From positions 30,220,559 to 30,284,558 of the forward strand of contig NC_089281.1 in NCBI RefSeq assembly GCF_963678975.1: a stretch of 64,000 nt of DNA, given 5' to 3'. Below, piece after piece: positions 49,401 to 55,950 of this stretch. Positions within the stretch are counted from its first letter, which is position 1. Each line of letters begins with the position of its first letter. The stretch is from Dysidea avara (lineage: Eukaryota; Porifera; Demospongiae; Dictyoceratida; Dysideidae). A program made the position numbers and the translations under genes. The notes beneath the pieces were generated by a model. It saw only the letters and a list, made by a program, of their open reading frames with translations, made no database searches and had not been told where the DNA came from.

Positions 49401-52400
49401 TCCGGACCAAGAAGTGTTGTTGGACGTAGTATAGTGGTCAGAAGGCTTGATGGTGACGATAGTAACTTGGCTTGTTCTAATATTGAAGTACCTACACAAT
49501 CTCGAGTATTGCGTGGACGGTTTTCGACTGTAATGAGTGGAGATGTCTTTATAATATTACCTCGGTATGATTACGTTGACTACACTAAAAACGAAAAGAC
49601 ACTTATCAGTGTAGACTTGGAGCGTATTGATGGTGGGCCACCCAATACAAATATGCATGGATGGCAGATACAACGTGGTTATGCTGACTCTGGAAACGAG
49701 TGTGACAAATTAGATCCTATTTTAGGTCAGCGAACAGTGAGAGTAGGAGATGATACATGTTCAGAATTAAATCATCGCACCTGTCCCTTGGGTGACCTCA
49801 CGGCCAAGTGTGGGACACTTTCTGTGGTCAATAATCGTATGAGAGCTTTCTGTACTGACAACCAATTGGGACTAGTTTCCTTTAGCACTTTGGACCGGGC
49901 AGTTCTCAGTATTTTAGCACCACTAAGCAATCGCATAATGGAGTGTGTTCAATTGGAAGAACAACGTCCTTCTGGAGCTATTATCAACTTTCGTAACTTG
50001 CGTACTCAGCCTGCTGTATTTGTTCATGTCGTCTTCTCTCAGTTAACACAATTTGATCCAATTTATTATCGCACGTACATAATAAGATTGAATGGAGATG
50101 CAGACAACCTCATCGTCTACGATGGTGATAATCCTGACCTCACCACTTGTACTAACCTTGGAGATGTACTTGGAGGAATGAGTAGTGTAGCTAACCCCAG
50201 AACCAGTGATCAATATCCGGCAGGTGAGCTTGGTCCAAAGATTGGTGGCTTAATGGGGAAAAGGGAATCACGTACTCACGGGCTTACTTCATCAATCCCA
50301 ATAAGTGACATCATTGGTAGACCAGTGGCATTAACTCGATCAGATGGAACCATTTGGGGATGTGGTGAAGTACAGAATTACTACAATGCACCATACATGC
50401 CACCAGATGACGTTGTCGACTACTTGGATATTTGGAAGGGTCCTTCACAATGATGACATTAATATATTGTAACTTGACACTCCAACACAACGTATTGCCA
50501 TGAGATGTTGTATTGTTGCACACACATGTATAACTCATTCTAGTTTTCTTTTTTTTTGCCGTACACTGTGTATATCATGTTGTGTGATGTGCTGAATGTA
50601 TTCAACAGACTTAGAATACTATATGTGTTTGGAGTTAGTTGATGCAAATTTCAGTATATAACATCAAACGACTAGCTGTATAGCTACGTATATGGTTTCT
50701 ACTTACCTTTGAATGAAGATGGTACCACAAACAGCAACAGATGATCAATATAACCATCCGGAGTCCCTGATGTTGCAACACACACTGTTACAGTGGAGGC
50801 CTCAACTTGTACTGACATGCTCTGTACATATCCTATTGAAGCTACACAACACACTAATAATACCAGTAACAATAATGTGTTAATACTTACTTGTATGGCC
50901 TAGTACTTGGAATAGTTCTGATGGCTTACCACTTACAATCATCACATTATTATCATTTGAAGCTAATGCTAAATATTTACCACCAGTATCACAGCTGTAG
51001 TACAATAAATAACACACAGAACACTTGTATGGTAACTATTACCATATCCTTGATAGCGGAGTATAGTAGAAACGCTGCTTGTTAACTAAACGTGGAGGGT
51101 CTGACTGAAGTAGACTAACTATTAACAGATAGCCATCACTGGTGCCAATAGCAACAGCAGAACACAGTGGTAGATAAATGATACTACAACACTGAGAAGA
51201 TATAATTAATGTATTAACAATGTGCAGTGTGCTTACCTGTTCATTTAAAAAGGTAGAGGATAATAAGATTGCCTTTTCTACAGACCATACTTGAAGGTGT
51301 CCACTGGTCTTGCATGACTACACAATATATATTAGTAAGGATGAGATGAGAAGGATAAGATGTTCCATACTTACCACTACACATTTCCCATCCACACTAC
51401 AATCAATACCAACATAGCTCATGTGATCTTGTTCAATTACAGGTAAGGTCTTGCTGAGGTCTCCAGATGCAAACGTAAATACTGACCCCTATTATTATAT
51501 AACAATTAATGGTGCCAGCTATGTGATAATATTATCTACCGTTTTAGTTGTCACAATGAGATTAGCATTGTCCAGGAACTTAGTAATATGGTAGACTGGC
51601 TGAGCAGCTATACTGAGGTGCATCTTCAGTGTCACTACCCCATTAGACTTCACATCAATACAATACACCACACCATTCTGTCACACAGCAATGATGAAAC
51701 ATGTGATGTGGTTAATGATTACCTCTCCAGCAGTGTACAAACCAAGTTTATTAATATATATCATAGTGGTGTAGTCTCCTTTACCAGGCAAAGTGTCTAT
51801 TGTTGTACCTTCATTATCCACCTGTACATATATAAGATATGATACAAAAAAGTACATTACTTTCTACCAAGAGTGTGTCGCTTGTTGTGGGAGCCTTTTC
51901 ACCACTTGCAGTAGATGGCTTTTGTCCTTGATTGTCATGATGAGCGAGCTCTTCAGGGATAATGGGCATTGTGACAACATCTTCAATTTCTCCACTCAAC
52001 GGTGATATTGAGTTAATAAGTAATCGAATGCTCCCAACGTCTGCATCCACAGAAAACAACTGTCCATCTTTGCAGCCACAATATAAGCTACTATTCTGTG
52101 TCCAACAGTGGCAGGATGGGGTTACTATGACATCCTTCTCGCTACTGTCATGGTATGGCTTTGAATGTAAAATATTTGACAAGTCAGTCGGTGCCTGATT
52201 AACTGCAGTTGTTGGTCTACTCTCTACTATAGCAGTAGCTGCTGCGGCATGAGATGGTCTTTTCTTTGATGCTGACCTCAGAGGATGTAAAGTAGATCCC
52301 ACTGGACTGCCATTACTTGGCAAGGGAATCTCCCTACACAAAATAATATAAGTTACAGAAATTACCACATGATACTTACAATGGAGTGAGGTTAGTTAGG

Positions 52401-53075
52401 CTATCACACTGTTCTAGCAGATATAAGGTTATATGGTTGTCACCCAATACACACAACTGCTTCCAATTTATTGGGTTAAATGAAACTTGTGTACTGCCAC
52501 GTGGTACCTCTGTGTCAGCTACAACTGTTCCAGAGGCACAGGACCTAAAAGTACATTAACAAGTTACAGCAATGAACATCTTGGACTGCTTACCAAATTG
52601 TTAACTGGAAATCAGGGAGTGCTGACAAGCTTGCTAAATAGCTACCATCAGATGAAAATGCAATACTATTATAATTCATTACTGCACCACCTACAATACA
52701 TTATTATAGATAATGATATAATATAAAGTATAACAAACCTTCCAGTGTGGAAACTAGTTCAAATGAAGGGTATTTGATTATAAAGATTCTTGGCTGAAGT
52801 GTACTTTCAGCATAAGCGATCAGGTTGCCAACTGCACAACACACCACAGGTCCCACTCCTACACCAAGGCTGGCCACACTACACTGATGTTCCCCAGTAC
52901 TTCTTATCACATTCAACATGTTCCCTGGCCCACCGTACACCAAGGTGTCTGTTGAAATGAAATTAATCCATTTTCCAGGGTGACCTTGAGCCCAGCTGCA
53001 GAAGAAAAGGAAAATATCAATACATTTCCATTCTACCTATTACCTCAGCTTTAGTGATCCATAAGTATCCATCAT
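20134..53075 (-). CDS. CFAP43: CFAP43 (cilia- and flagella-associated protein 43), 37 exons over 33 kb
   Basis: CFAP43 is an axonemal WD-repeat/coiled-coil protein of the dynein tether complex. Exons 1-12: 53075-53044, 52995-52739, 52690-52594, 52544-52380, 52333-51868, 51821-51723, 51677-51540, 51488-51375, 51317-51237, 51191-51043, 50994-50891, 50841-50707. Exons 13-19: 35041-34866, 34818-34687, 33947-33820, 33776-33645, 33591-33465, 33416-33282, 33246-33142. Exons 20-37: 26515-26399, 26350-26105, 25336-25180, 23227-23085, 22428-22348, 22299-22174, 22125-22006, 21960-21853, 21802-21630, 21573-21372, 21327-21215, 21163-21097, 21047-20955, 20892-20819, 20770-20680, 20631-20548, 20501-20348, 20309-20134. 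All phases join, giving 1698 aa (human about 1665). The N-terminal half is WD40-like ([33 protein letters not shown]). The rest is coiled coil with [45 protein letters not shown] and the end [18 protein letters not shown]44 is the nearest alternative. Confidence 0.88.
22483..22925. repeat. fragments of two dispersed repeats in CFAP43 intron 23
   Basis: 22483-22560 matches the left end of the composite at 59284 (AAAAGTTAATTATATGTTTC). 22740-22925 matches 31023-31215 (shared CAATAACAAACTCACCAGTG and TTTTATCTTCAATCAGGCT) in the same orientation. Neither carries coding potential. GT-rich sequence follows to 23050. Confidence 0.65.
23849..24284. mobile_element. hAT-like MITE, copy B (inverse of copy A)
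   Basis: 436 bp with the same TAGGCACCGGCC termini as 12088-12524 and an interior that aligns with copy A along its length when reverse-complemented. Flanks GGTATTCG (23841-23848) and AGTATTCG (24285-24292) are an 8-bp target duplication with one mismatch. It lies in CFAP43 intron 22. Confidence 0.85.
24466..25009. mobile_element. hAT-type non-autonomous element, GTAACTAGTTAC-rich
   Basis: 544 bp with termini CAGAGTTGGG / CCCAACTCTG and perfect 8-bp flanking duplications ACTGTGTT (24458-24465, 25010-25017). Subterminal regions are full of the palindromic motif GTAACTAGTTAC. It lies 180 bp from MITE copy B, inside CFAP43 intron 22. Confidence 0.87.
25337..26104. other. CFAP43 intron 21, no recognised feature
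   Basis: 768 bp between exons 21 and 22. No repeat array, RNA gene or open frame worth reporting was seen. Confidence 0.6.
26640..26762. repeat. palindrome-rich segment (GCACTG...CAGTGC)
   Basis: Overlapping small inverted repeats built on GCACTGCTGCAC, GCATTATAACTTATAATGC and GCAATATATTATATTGC. Part of the 6.6-kb CFAP43 intron 19. The following 1 kb (26763-27770) looks like decayed repeat sequence without a recognisable gene. Confidence 0.55.
27830..28720. repeat. degenerate minisatellite, about 30-bp units, CFAP43 intron 19
   Basis: Around 28 diverged units of the form GTAGAGAGTTCAGCTA plus CAAACAAATCACCCT or GAAGAAGTTACCTT. The two half-types alternate, suggesting a higher-order unit of about 60 bp. 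Confidence 0.85.
28912..29231. mobile_element. foldback element, 320-bp near-perfect palindrome
   Basis: Arms of about 155 bp (28912-29066 and 29077-29231) are reverse complements with few mismatches around a 10-nt loop, AGCAGCACCA. Outer ends AAATCTAATCC / GGATTAGATTT. No coding sequence. Confidence 0.9.
29688..29991. mobile_element. foldback MITE, family M copy 1
   Basis: 304-bp palindrome: outer ends ACAAGTATAAG / CTTATACTTGT, arms of about 138 bp, and a central spacer containing CTACTGTGC...GCACAGTA. It shares AAAAAGTACTGAAACAAGC and TTCTTATTGTTTTAC with 38663-38873, 47811-48115 and 60212-60391. Confidence 0.9.
30610..30946 (+). mobile_element. dispersed repeat X, 3' part, copy 1
   Basis: It contains the family marks GACTGAAGGCATCAG, TAGAAAATTCCATT, GGGTCGATCTGAA and CCAACCAATACTG and ends ACTATCGTACTGTATGATA. 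Other copies: 36680-36735 (end only), 38875-39160, 45690-46346, 46797-47345 (inverse), 59382-59930 (inverse), 61775-62333, 62340-62630. I see no coding capacity; class unknown. Confidence 0.75.
31023..31215. repeat. dispersed repeat, partner of 22740-22925
   Basis: About 190 bp shared with CFAP43 intron 23 at roughly 80% identity by eye. The remaining 31216-33141 of intron 19 holds one dispersed CTCTAATAGAG pair (32270-32310), a poly-T run at 32407-32422 and no gene. Confidence 0.65.
33950..34170. repeat. (CA)n-rich microsatellite in CFAP43 intron 14
   Basis: A CA-dinucleotide run with its pure core at about 34080-34128 and CACTAC/ACACTA interruptions before and after. Its long open frames on both strands are artefacts. 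Confidence 0.9.
34390..34606 (-). mobile_element. tRNA-derived SINE-like element
   Basis: On the minus strand the head (34606-34536) carries a Pol III A box TAGCCAAGTGG and a B-box-like GGTTCCATGG about 40 nt later, as in tRNA-derived SINEs. The body downstream (34475-34395) includes degenerate copies of the 47-bp unit that forms the array at 9524-10234. Confidence 0.55.
35250..38183 (+). CDS. secreted protein with three Cu/Zn-SOD-like repeats, copy 1
   Basis: Exon 1 (35250-35334) encodes a signal peptide, [16 protein letters not shown]; exon 2 (36757-38183) encodes the body; total about 503 aa. Three successive segments follow the Cu/Zn superoxide dismutase pattern. Repeat 1: SYGLYIL...[12 protein letters not shown]...[18 protein letters not shown]...ACSNI. 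Repeat 2: MHGWQIQRG...[12 protein letters not shown]...MECVQL. Repeat 3: YRTYIIRL...[12 protein letters not shown]...[10 protein letters not shown]...GCGEV. The copper ligands of HGFHVH are replaced in each, and the His before GDL is Cys, Cys and Tyr, so SOD activity is unlikely; the Asp/Glu of GDL/GEL is kept. Similar multi-SOD extracellular proteins occur in molluscs (pernin/cavortin type). The gene is nested antisense in CFAP43 intron 12. Its 1.4-kb intron holds a foldback element. Confidence 0.75.
35786..36142. mobile_element. foldback element inside intron 1 of SOD-like copy 1
   Basis: A 357-bp palindrome with arms of about 160 bp, outer ends ATAGAC / GTCTAT and unusually GC-rich interior words such as GCTCGAGCAATACCTCACCA. 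The core spacer holds ACACTTCTTTTGGT. It is unrelated in sequence to families M and Q. Confidence 0.9.
36680..36735 (+). mobile_element. 3' end fragment of repeat X
   Basis: It ends CATACTGTATGATA just 20 bp before the exon 2 acceptor of SOD-like copy 1. Copies 2 and 3 lack it at this place, so the insertion is specific to copy 1. Confidence 0.65.
38663..38873. mobile_element. foldback MITE, family M copy 2
   Basis: 211-bp palindrome CATAGCACATCGATAAAAAG ... CTTTTTATCAATGTGCTATG (ends quoted separately), 90-bp arms, with the family core AGTACTGAAACAAGCTGGAG. It lacks the outer AT-rich arms of copy 1. Repeat X copy 2 begins directly after it. Confidence 0.88.
38875..39160 (+). mobile_element. 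dispersed repeat X, copy 2
   Basis: Same marks as copy 1: GTCTGAAGGCATCAG, GGGTCGATCTGAAAGC, CCAACCAATACTGCC, end ACTATCGTACTGTATGATA. From here to 41976 (still CFAP43 intron 12) I see no gene. 41050-41200 is a short open stretch discussed under rejected items. Confidence 0.78.
41977..42874. mobile_element. probable DNA transposon remnant with imperfect inverted termini
   Basis: Left end CAGGCCTGTAGCCAG and right end CTGGCTACGGCCCTG are inverted, about 900 bp apart, flanked by TATAG on both sides (possible 5-bp duplication). The interior has a 21-nt poly-G run (41999-42021), four AAAAAGGTCCA...TTTCAG units (42049-42190) and a pair of the dispersed CTCTAATAGAG motif (42271-42320). No transposase frame is left. 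Confidence 0.5.
43245..45636. repeat. 14-bp minisatellite, 2.4 kb, about 170 units
   Basis: Tandem ATCATCAGTACAGG-type units with three variable positions (CAGTACAG / CACTACAG / TACTACAG; GATC / GGTC). The two long plus-strand frames (over 690 codons) are artefacts of a unit without stops. The left quarter is mostly the CAGTACAG type; the right part is a mixture. Confidence 0.97.
45690..46346 (+). mobile_element. dispersed repeat X, longest copy (copy 3)
   Basis: It starts near AACACAATTATGACTAC, directly after the 14-bp array, and ends TACTGTACGATA. It aligns along its whole length with 61775-62333 (shared CACAAAGGAGGACAAAG, TAGCCTTA, GAGTTA). It is followed by a TG microsatellite at 46398-46492. 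Confidence 0.78.
46398..46492. repeat. (TG)n microsatellite
   Basis: TG dinucleotide tract with GCG and TTG interruptions. Confidence 0.92.
46797..47345 (-). mobile_element. dispersed repeat X, copy 4 (inverse), interrupted by a hAT MITE
   Basis: Reads as X on the minus strand (TTAGGCACAGCCAAGCCC, GATGCCTTCAGCCAAGC); its sequence stops at 47007 and resumes at 47302 with GAGCTTGATTTCTTCACTG. Together with copy 3 it forms a large inverted pair with about 450 bp between. Confidence 0.72.
47008..47301. mobile_element. hAT-like MITE nested in repeat X
   Basis: 294 bp bounded by TAGGGATGGGC / GCCCATCACTA with perfect 8-bp duplications ATAACTAC (47000-47007, 47302-47309). The interior is built from repeated CAATAATCG words. 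A decayed inverse relative is at 58915-59185. Confidence 0.87.
47811..48115. mobile_element. foldback MITE, family M copy 3
   Basis: About 305 bp, arms of about 135 bp with more mismatches than copy 1, retaining the outer AAATTGGAATTTTAAACTAG arm and the AAAAAGTACTGAAACAAG core. Confidence 0.87.
48392..50453 (+). CDS. secreted protein with three Cu/Zn-SOD-like repeats, copy 2
   Basis: Exon 1 (48392-48479) gives the signal peptide [17 protein letters not shown] and [12 protein letters not shown]; exon 2 (49027-50453) gives the body; about 504 aa. Exon 2 differs from copy 1 at 10 nucleotides in 1424, changing 8 residues and one silent site, plus TAA versus TGA at the stop. The upstream region, signal exon, intron (547 bp versus 1.4 kb) and sequence after the stop are clearly diverged. 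It lies antisense in CFAP43 intron 12; its stop is 254 bp from CFAP43 exon 12. The domain reading is as for copy 1. Confidence 0.77.
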
Positions 53076-53300
53076 GTGCGATAAAGTGTGTTATTCTAAA
53101 TAAAGCGCACACATAAAATGTAAGCTTACAGTGATTTTTACAGTTCTAGATACTTAACTATTGCATAAACTAACGTTTATAAAGTAGCTGCTTTTTTGGA
53201 GTTAGCTGTAGCACAACTGTATCGAGAGAACCAGCACATAGCAAAACAGACCGTTGCTGTAGCAACAGTAAACTTTAGACTAAAGCTCACGTGCACAGTA
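53076..53300. promoter_or_regulatory. bidirectional promoter region CFAP43 / MIC60
   Basis: 225 bp between divergent start codons. TAACTATTGCATAAACTAACG and CACGTGC near 53290 are possible sites but not diagnostic; the function is inferred from position. Confidence 0.45.
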
Positions 53301-55659
53301 ATGTCTTACGTTCAGAAGTTGATCTCGTGCAGACCAGCACATTCAGTAATAGTGAGTACATCACCTATTTGCTCCTATTTATCTTTTATATACGACGTTT
53401 AGCGTTATGGCAGACGAAACTGGTCCCTACGTGGTTATGCCGCCAGGTAAGCACCAATTACTCTAGCTATAGTCTAAAAAATTCGTGCACTTACAGACCC
53501 CCTCCTAAACGTAGTTCCAGGACCACCTGGTTGTTGATTGGTCTTACAGGAGTTGTTGGGATGGAGGTTGGACTAGTGTTGAAATCTCACAATGACAAGG
53601 ATTTCAAACAATGGGTAAATGATTATGCCCCAGGGTGGGCCTGGTATGTAGATGAATATGGTTCACCATTTATTGAGTGGACTAAACAGAACTTGTTTCA
53701 GAGAGGGAAAGAGCCCCTGAGTTCTGACAAGCCAGTGTCTGTTGCAAAACTTTCGTCTGTTGAAATAGTCAAAGATGCAAAGCAACATCCCAAGAACACA
53801 GAACAGCCTACCATTGCCCAAGATAATTCTTCAGCCAGTGTTTCACAATCAACTCCTACTGTTGTACAAAACAAGGAGACTACAACTGCTAGTGATGATA
53901 AAAGTGGGCAAGAGATCAAAGGTAAAGTGAAAGAAAATGCAAAACAAATAGAGCCAACAAAACCATTAGAAACAAAAGATGACAAGGTAGCCTTAGTGGA
54001 GAAATCAGAAAGAGAAAAGAAGTCAACAGAGTTGGAGAATCCTGCCAAGGATGTTGAACAAAATAGTGAAGAGCAAACCATATCACCTGAGATTGAGTCA
54101 AGTCTTGCTAATTGCTTGAAAGAGTTCACTGATACTTGTGGCAGTGTGGTAGAGTCAAATATGCTACTTGCTGAATCCATGGAGAAGGAACGGTACAATA
54201 TGGCTAAAGAACTGCTTCACAGGTCTCAGGATGATGGAACATTTTTGGAAATGAAGAAATCAGCTGAAAACACTGCTGCTTCCTTGAAGGCAAAGGTAGA
54301 AGAGAGCTATCCCAGTTATTGTGCAGCCCACCAAAAACTGTTAGCTGTCATATCTGAAGCAACCAGTGCTGGACTAGCTTCACAAGTATCAGAAGCAGAA
54401 TTAAGAATCTTTGAACAAACATCAATGATTCAATCTTCAGAGGATATAGTCAGGAGGAATAATAGCATCAACAATGCTTTTGATAATTTCAGGAACACTC
54501 TGAAGCTTACTGAGGATGAGATGGGCCAGGAGTTAGCTGAGCTTGAGAGCTCATCCTCCATAGATCCTTCAGTAGTTGAGAGTGTAGTACTCCAATTGGC
54601 TGAGAGAAAAGTTAAATTATTACATGAAAAGCTCCAACAGCTCTCTGTTGATGGTGGGAAAAATTTGGATGAATCGTTGCAGCATTACAGGGAAGAATTG
54701 ATCAAAACATTTGAGGCAAAGATGATGAGGGCTATGGAAGAATCTCGTACAGACATGCAAGCAAGGACAGAGGCAAAGGTTAGTGTATGTTGTTCAGAGT
54801 TGTATACATCTTACCCCTTACTTAGCTTGAAGAGGCTAGAAAGAAATTTGAATTTGAGTTACTTGAACAGCTGCGCAGGCAAGCTTTAATCCATGGTGAG
54901 AATCTTGCTCATGCATTAGAAGAACAAGCTGTTGACCTTGAGAAGAAATGGGCAGAAGAAGCAAAACAAAAGATGGCTGCACAGGCAGAGCATTACCGAT
55001 CAGAGATGGCTGCAATGTATGGCAAATTAGCTGGCATAGAATCTACTATTGATGCTGTAGCTAAAGCCAGCCATGAGGCTAGACTACAGCAAGGCCTACA
55101 CACTGCATGTGACAATCTTTTCAAAGCTCTAGTGTTAGCCAATGAGTGCTTGGAGGCAGACAAGCAACACAACTTTAAGAAGGAAATTGCCAGTGTAATG
55201 GAAGTGGCGGGTCATGATGAAATGGTTAGCCAACTATTACAGTCTATTCCAGAAGAAGCCATCAATACAGGAGTTTACTCTGAAGAGGTCTTGAAGGAGA
55301 GGTTTTATCGTGTCAAGCGTATATGTAGTCGAGTGTCATTGGTGCCACTGGAAAGTGCTGGGTTAGGGACATATGCTATATCATATTTGAGGTCTTTGCT
55401 CACTTTCAACACTAAAACAGTACCTCTAAACTTGGACCCTTCTGAACTAGATACCATAGGACTGCTACAAGTGGCTAGTGCCCATCTCGCAGCAGGTGAC
55501 TTAGAGATGACTGCACGAATGATGAATCAGCTACAAGGAGAGGCTAGAAGAGTAGCAAGTGATTGGATTAATGATGTACGAGTGTACCTGCAGACCAAAC
55601 AAGCCATAACAACATTAGTCGACTATACTGCAGCAGCTGGGATATCACTACTCAAGTAA
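53301..55659 (+). CDS. IMMT: MIC60 / mitofilin (MICOS inner-membrane organiser), 4 exons
   Basis: MIC60 is the core MICOS subunit that bends the inner membrane at crista junctions. Exons 53301-53351, 53403-53446, 53497-54778, 54826-55659 give 736 aa (human 758). An Arg-rich mitochondrial presequence (MSYVQKLISCRPAHSVI, RYGRRNWSLRGYAAR) is followed by one inner-membrane helix (TWLLIGLTGVVGMEVGLVL), a low-complexity Lys/Glu/Thr spacer, a long coiled coil (about residues 250-560) and the C-terminal mitofilin domain (SIPEEAINTGVYSEEVLKER, RVSLVPLESAGLGTYAISYL, LQVASAHLAAGDLEMTARMM, NQLQGEARRVASDW). The start at 53301 is chosen because it gives the presequence in frame across two short introns. 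It is divergent from CFAP43. Confidence 0.93.
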
Positions 55660-55736
55660 TGTTATGTTCATTTTAGGAATTGAATTATTGTAATACTTTA
55701 TACATAGCAAATGGAAAGTGTTTTAAAAATTCCATT

Positions 55737-55898
55737 TCAATTGTTAGTCGGTGTACTCCGTTGTAGAGGTCTCTGGCGACTGTCCGGCGTTTGTTTCTTG
55801 TCTTTGTCCACCTCCTTTTCTGGTGTTTTATTCTTCAACAGATATTCTTCAAAGTCCCCTTCCTTCAATTCTATTCTGCTGAGCTTCTGCGCCAACAT
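55737..55898 (-). CDS. CDC26: CDC26-like small APC/C subunit, single exon
   Basis: A 53-codon frame, MLAQKLSRIELKEGDFEEYL then LKNKTPEKEVDKDKKQT and a polar tail ending STPTNN. CDC26 (APC12) proteins start with Met-Leu, a basic pair, then a Thr/Ser-x-hydrophobic-x-Leu-Lys and acidic-Glu-Tyr/Phe pattern that inserts into the TPR groove of APC6/CDC16. This frame keeps that N-terminal layout, and the rest is variable, as in the family. It is shorter than human CDC26 (85 aa). It is head to head with the FERM gene, 52 bp between start codons, and ends 77 bp from the convergent MIC60 stop. A short protein cannot be assigned with full certainty by eye. Confidence 0.62.
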   Translation of the reverse strand: MLAQKLSRIELKEGDFEEYLLKNKTPEKEVDKDKKQTPDSRQRPLQRSTPTNN

Positions 55899-55950
55899 CA
55901 CGCGAGTACTCTAGGTAATGCTCTCTTATTAGAGTAGAGGCGTAGCAGGA
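55899..55950. promoter_or_regulatory. very short bidirectional promoter CDC26-like / FERM gene
   Basis: Only 52 bp between the two ATGs. It contains GAGTACTCTAGGTAATGC and TTATTAGAGTAGAGG, which form an imperfect inverted pair related to the dispersed CTCTAATAGAG motif. Confidence 0.45.

Noticed and set aside
53698..54198. 166-codon minus-strand frame
   Set aside because: Antisense shadow of MIC60 exon 3, whose reading as mitofilin is secure.
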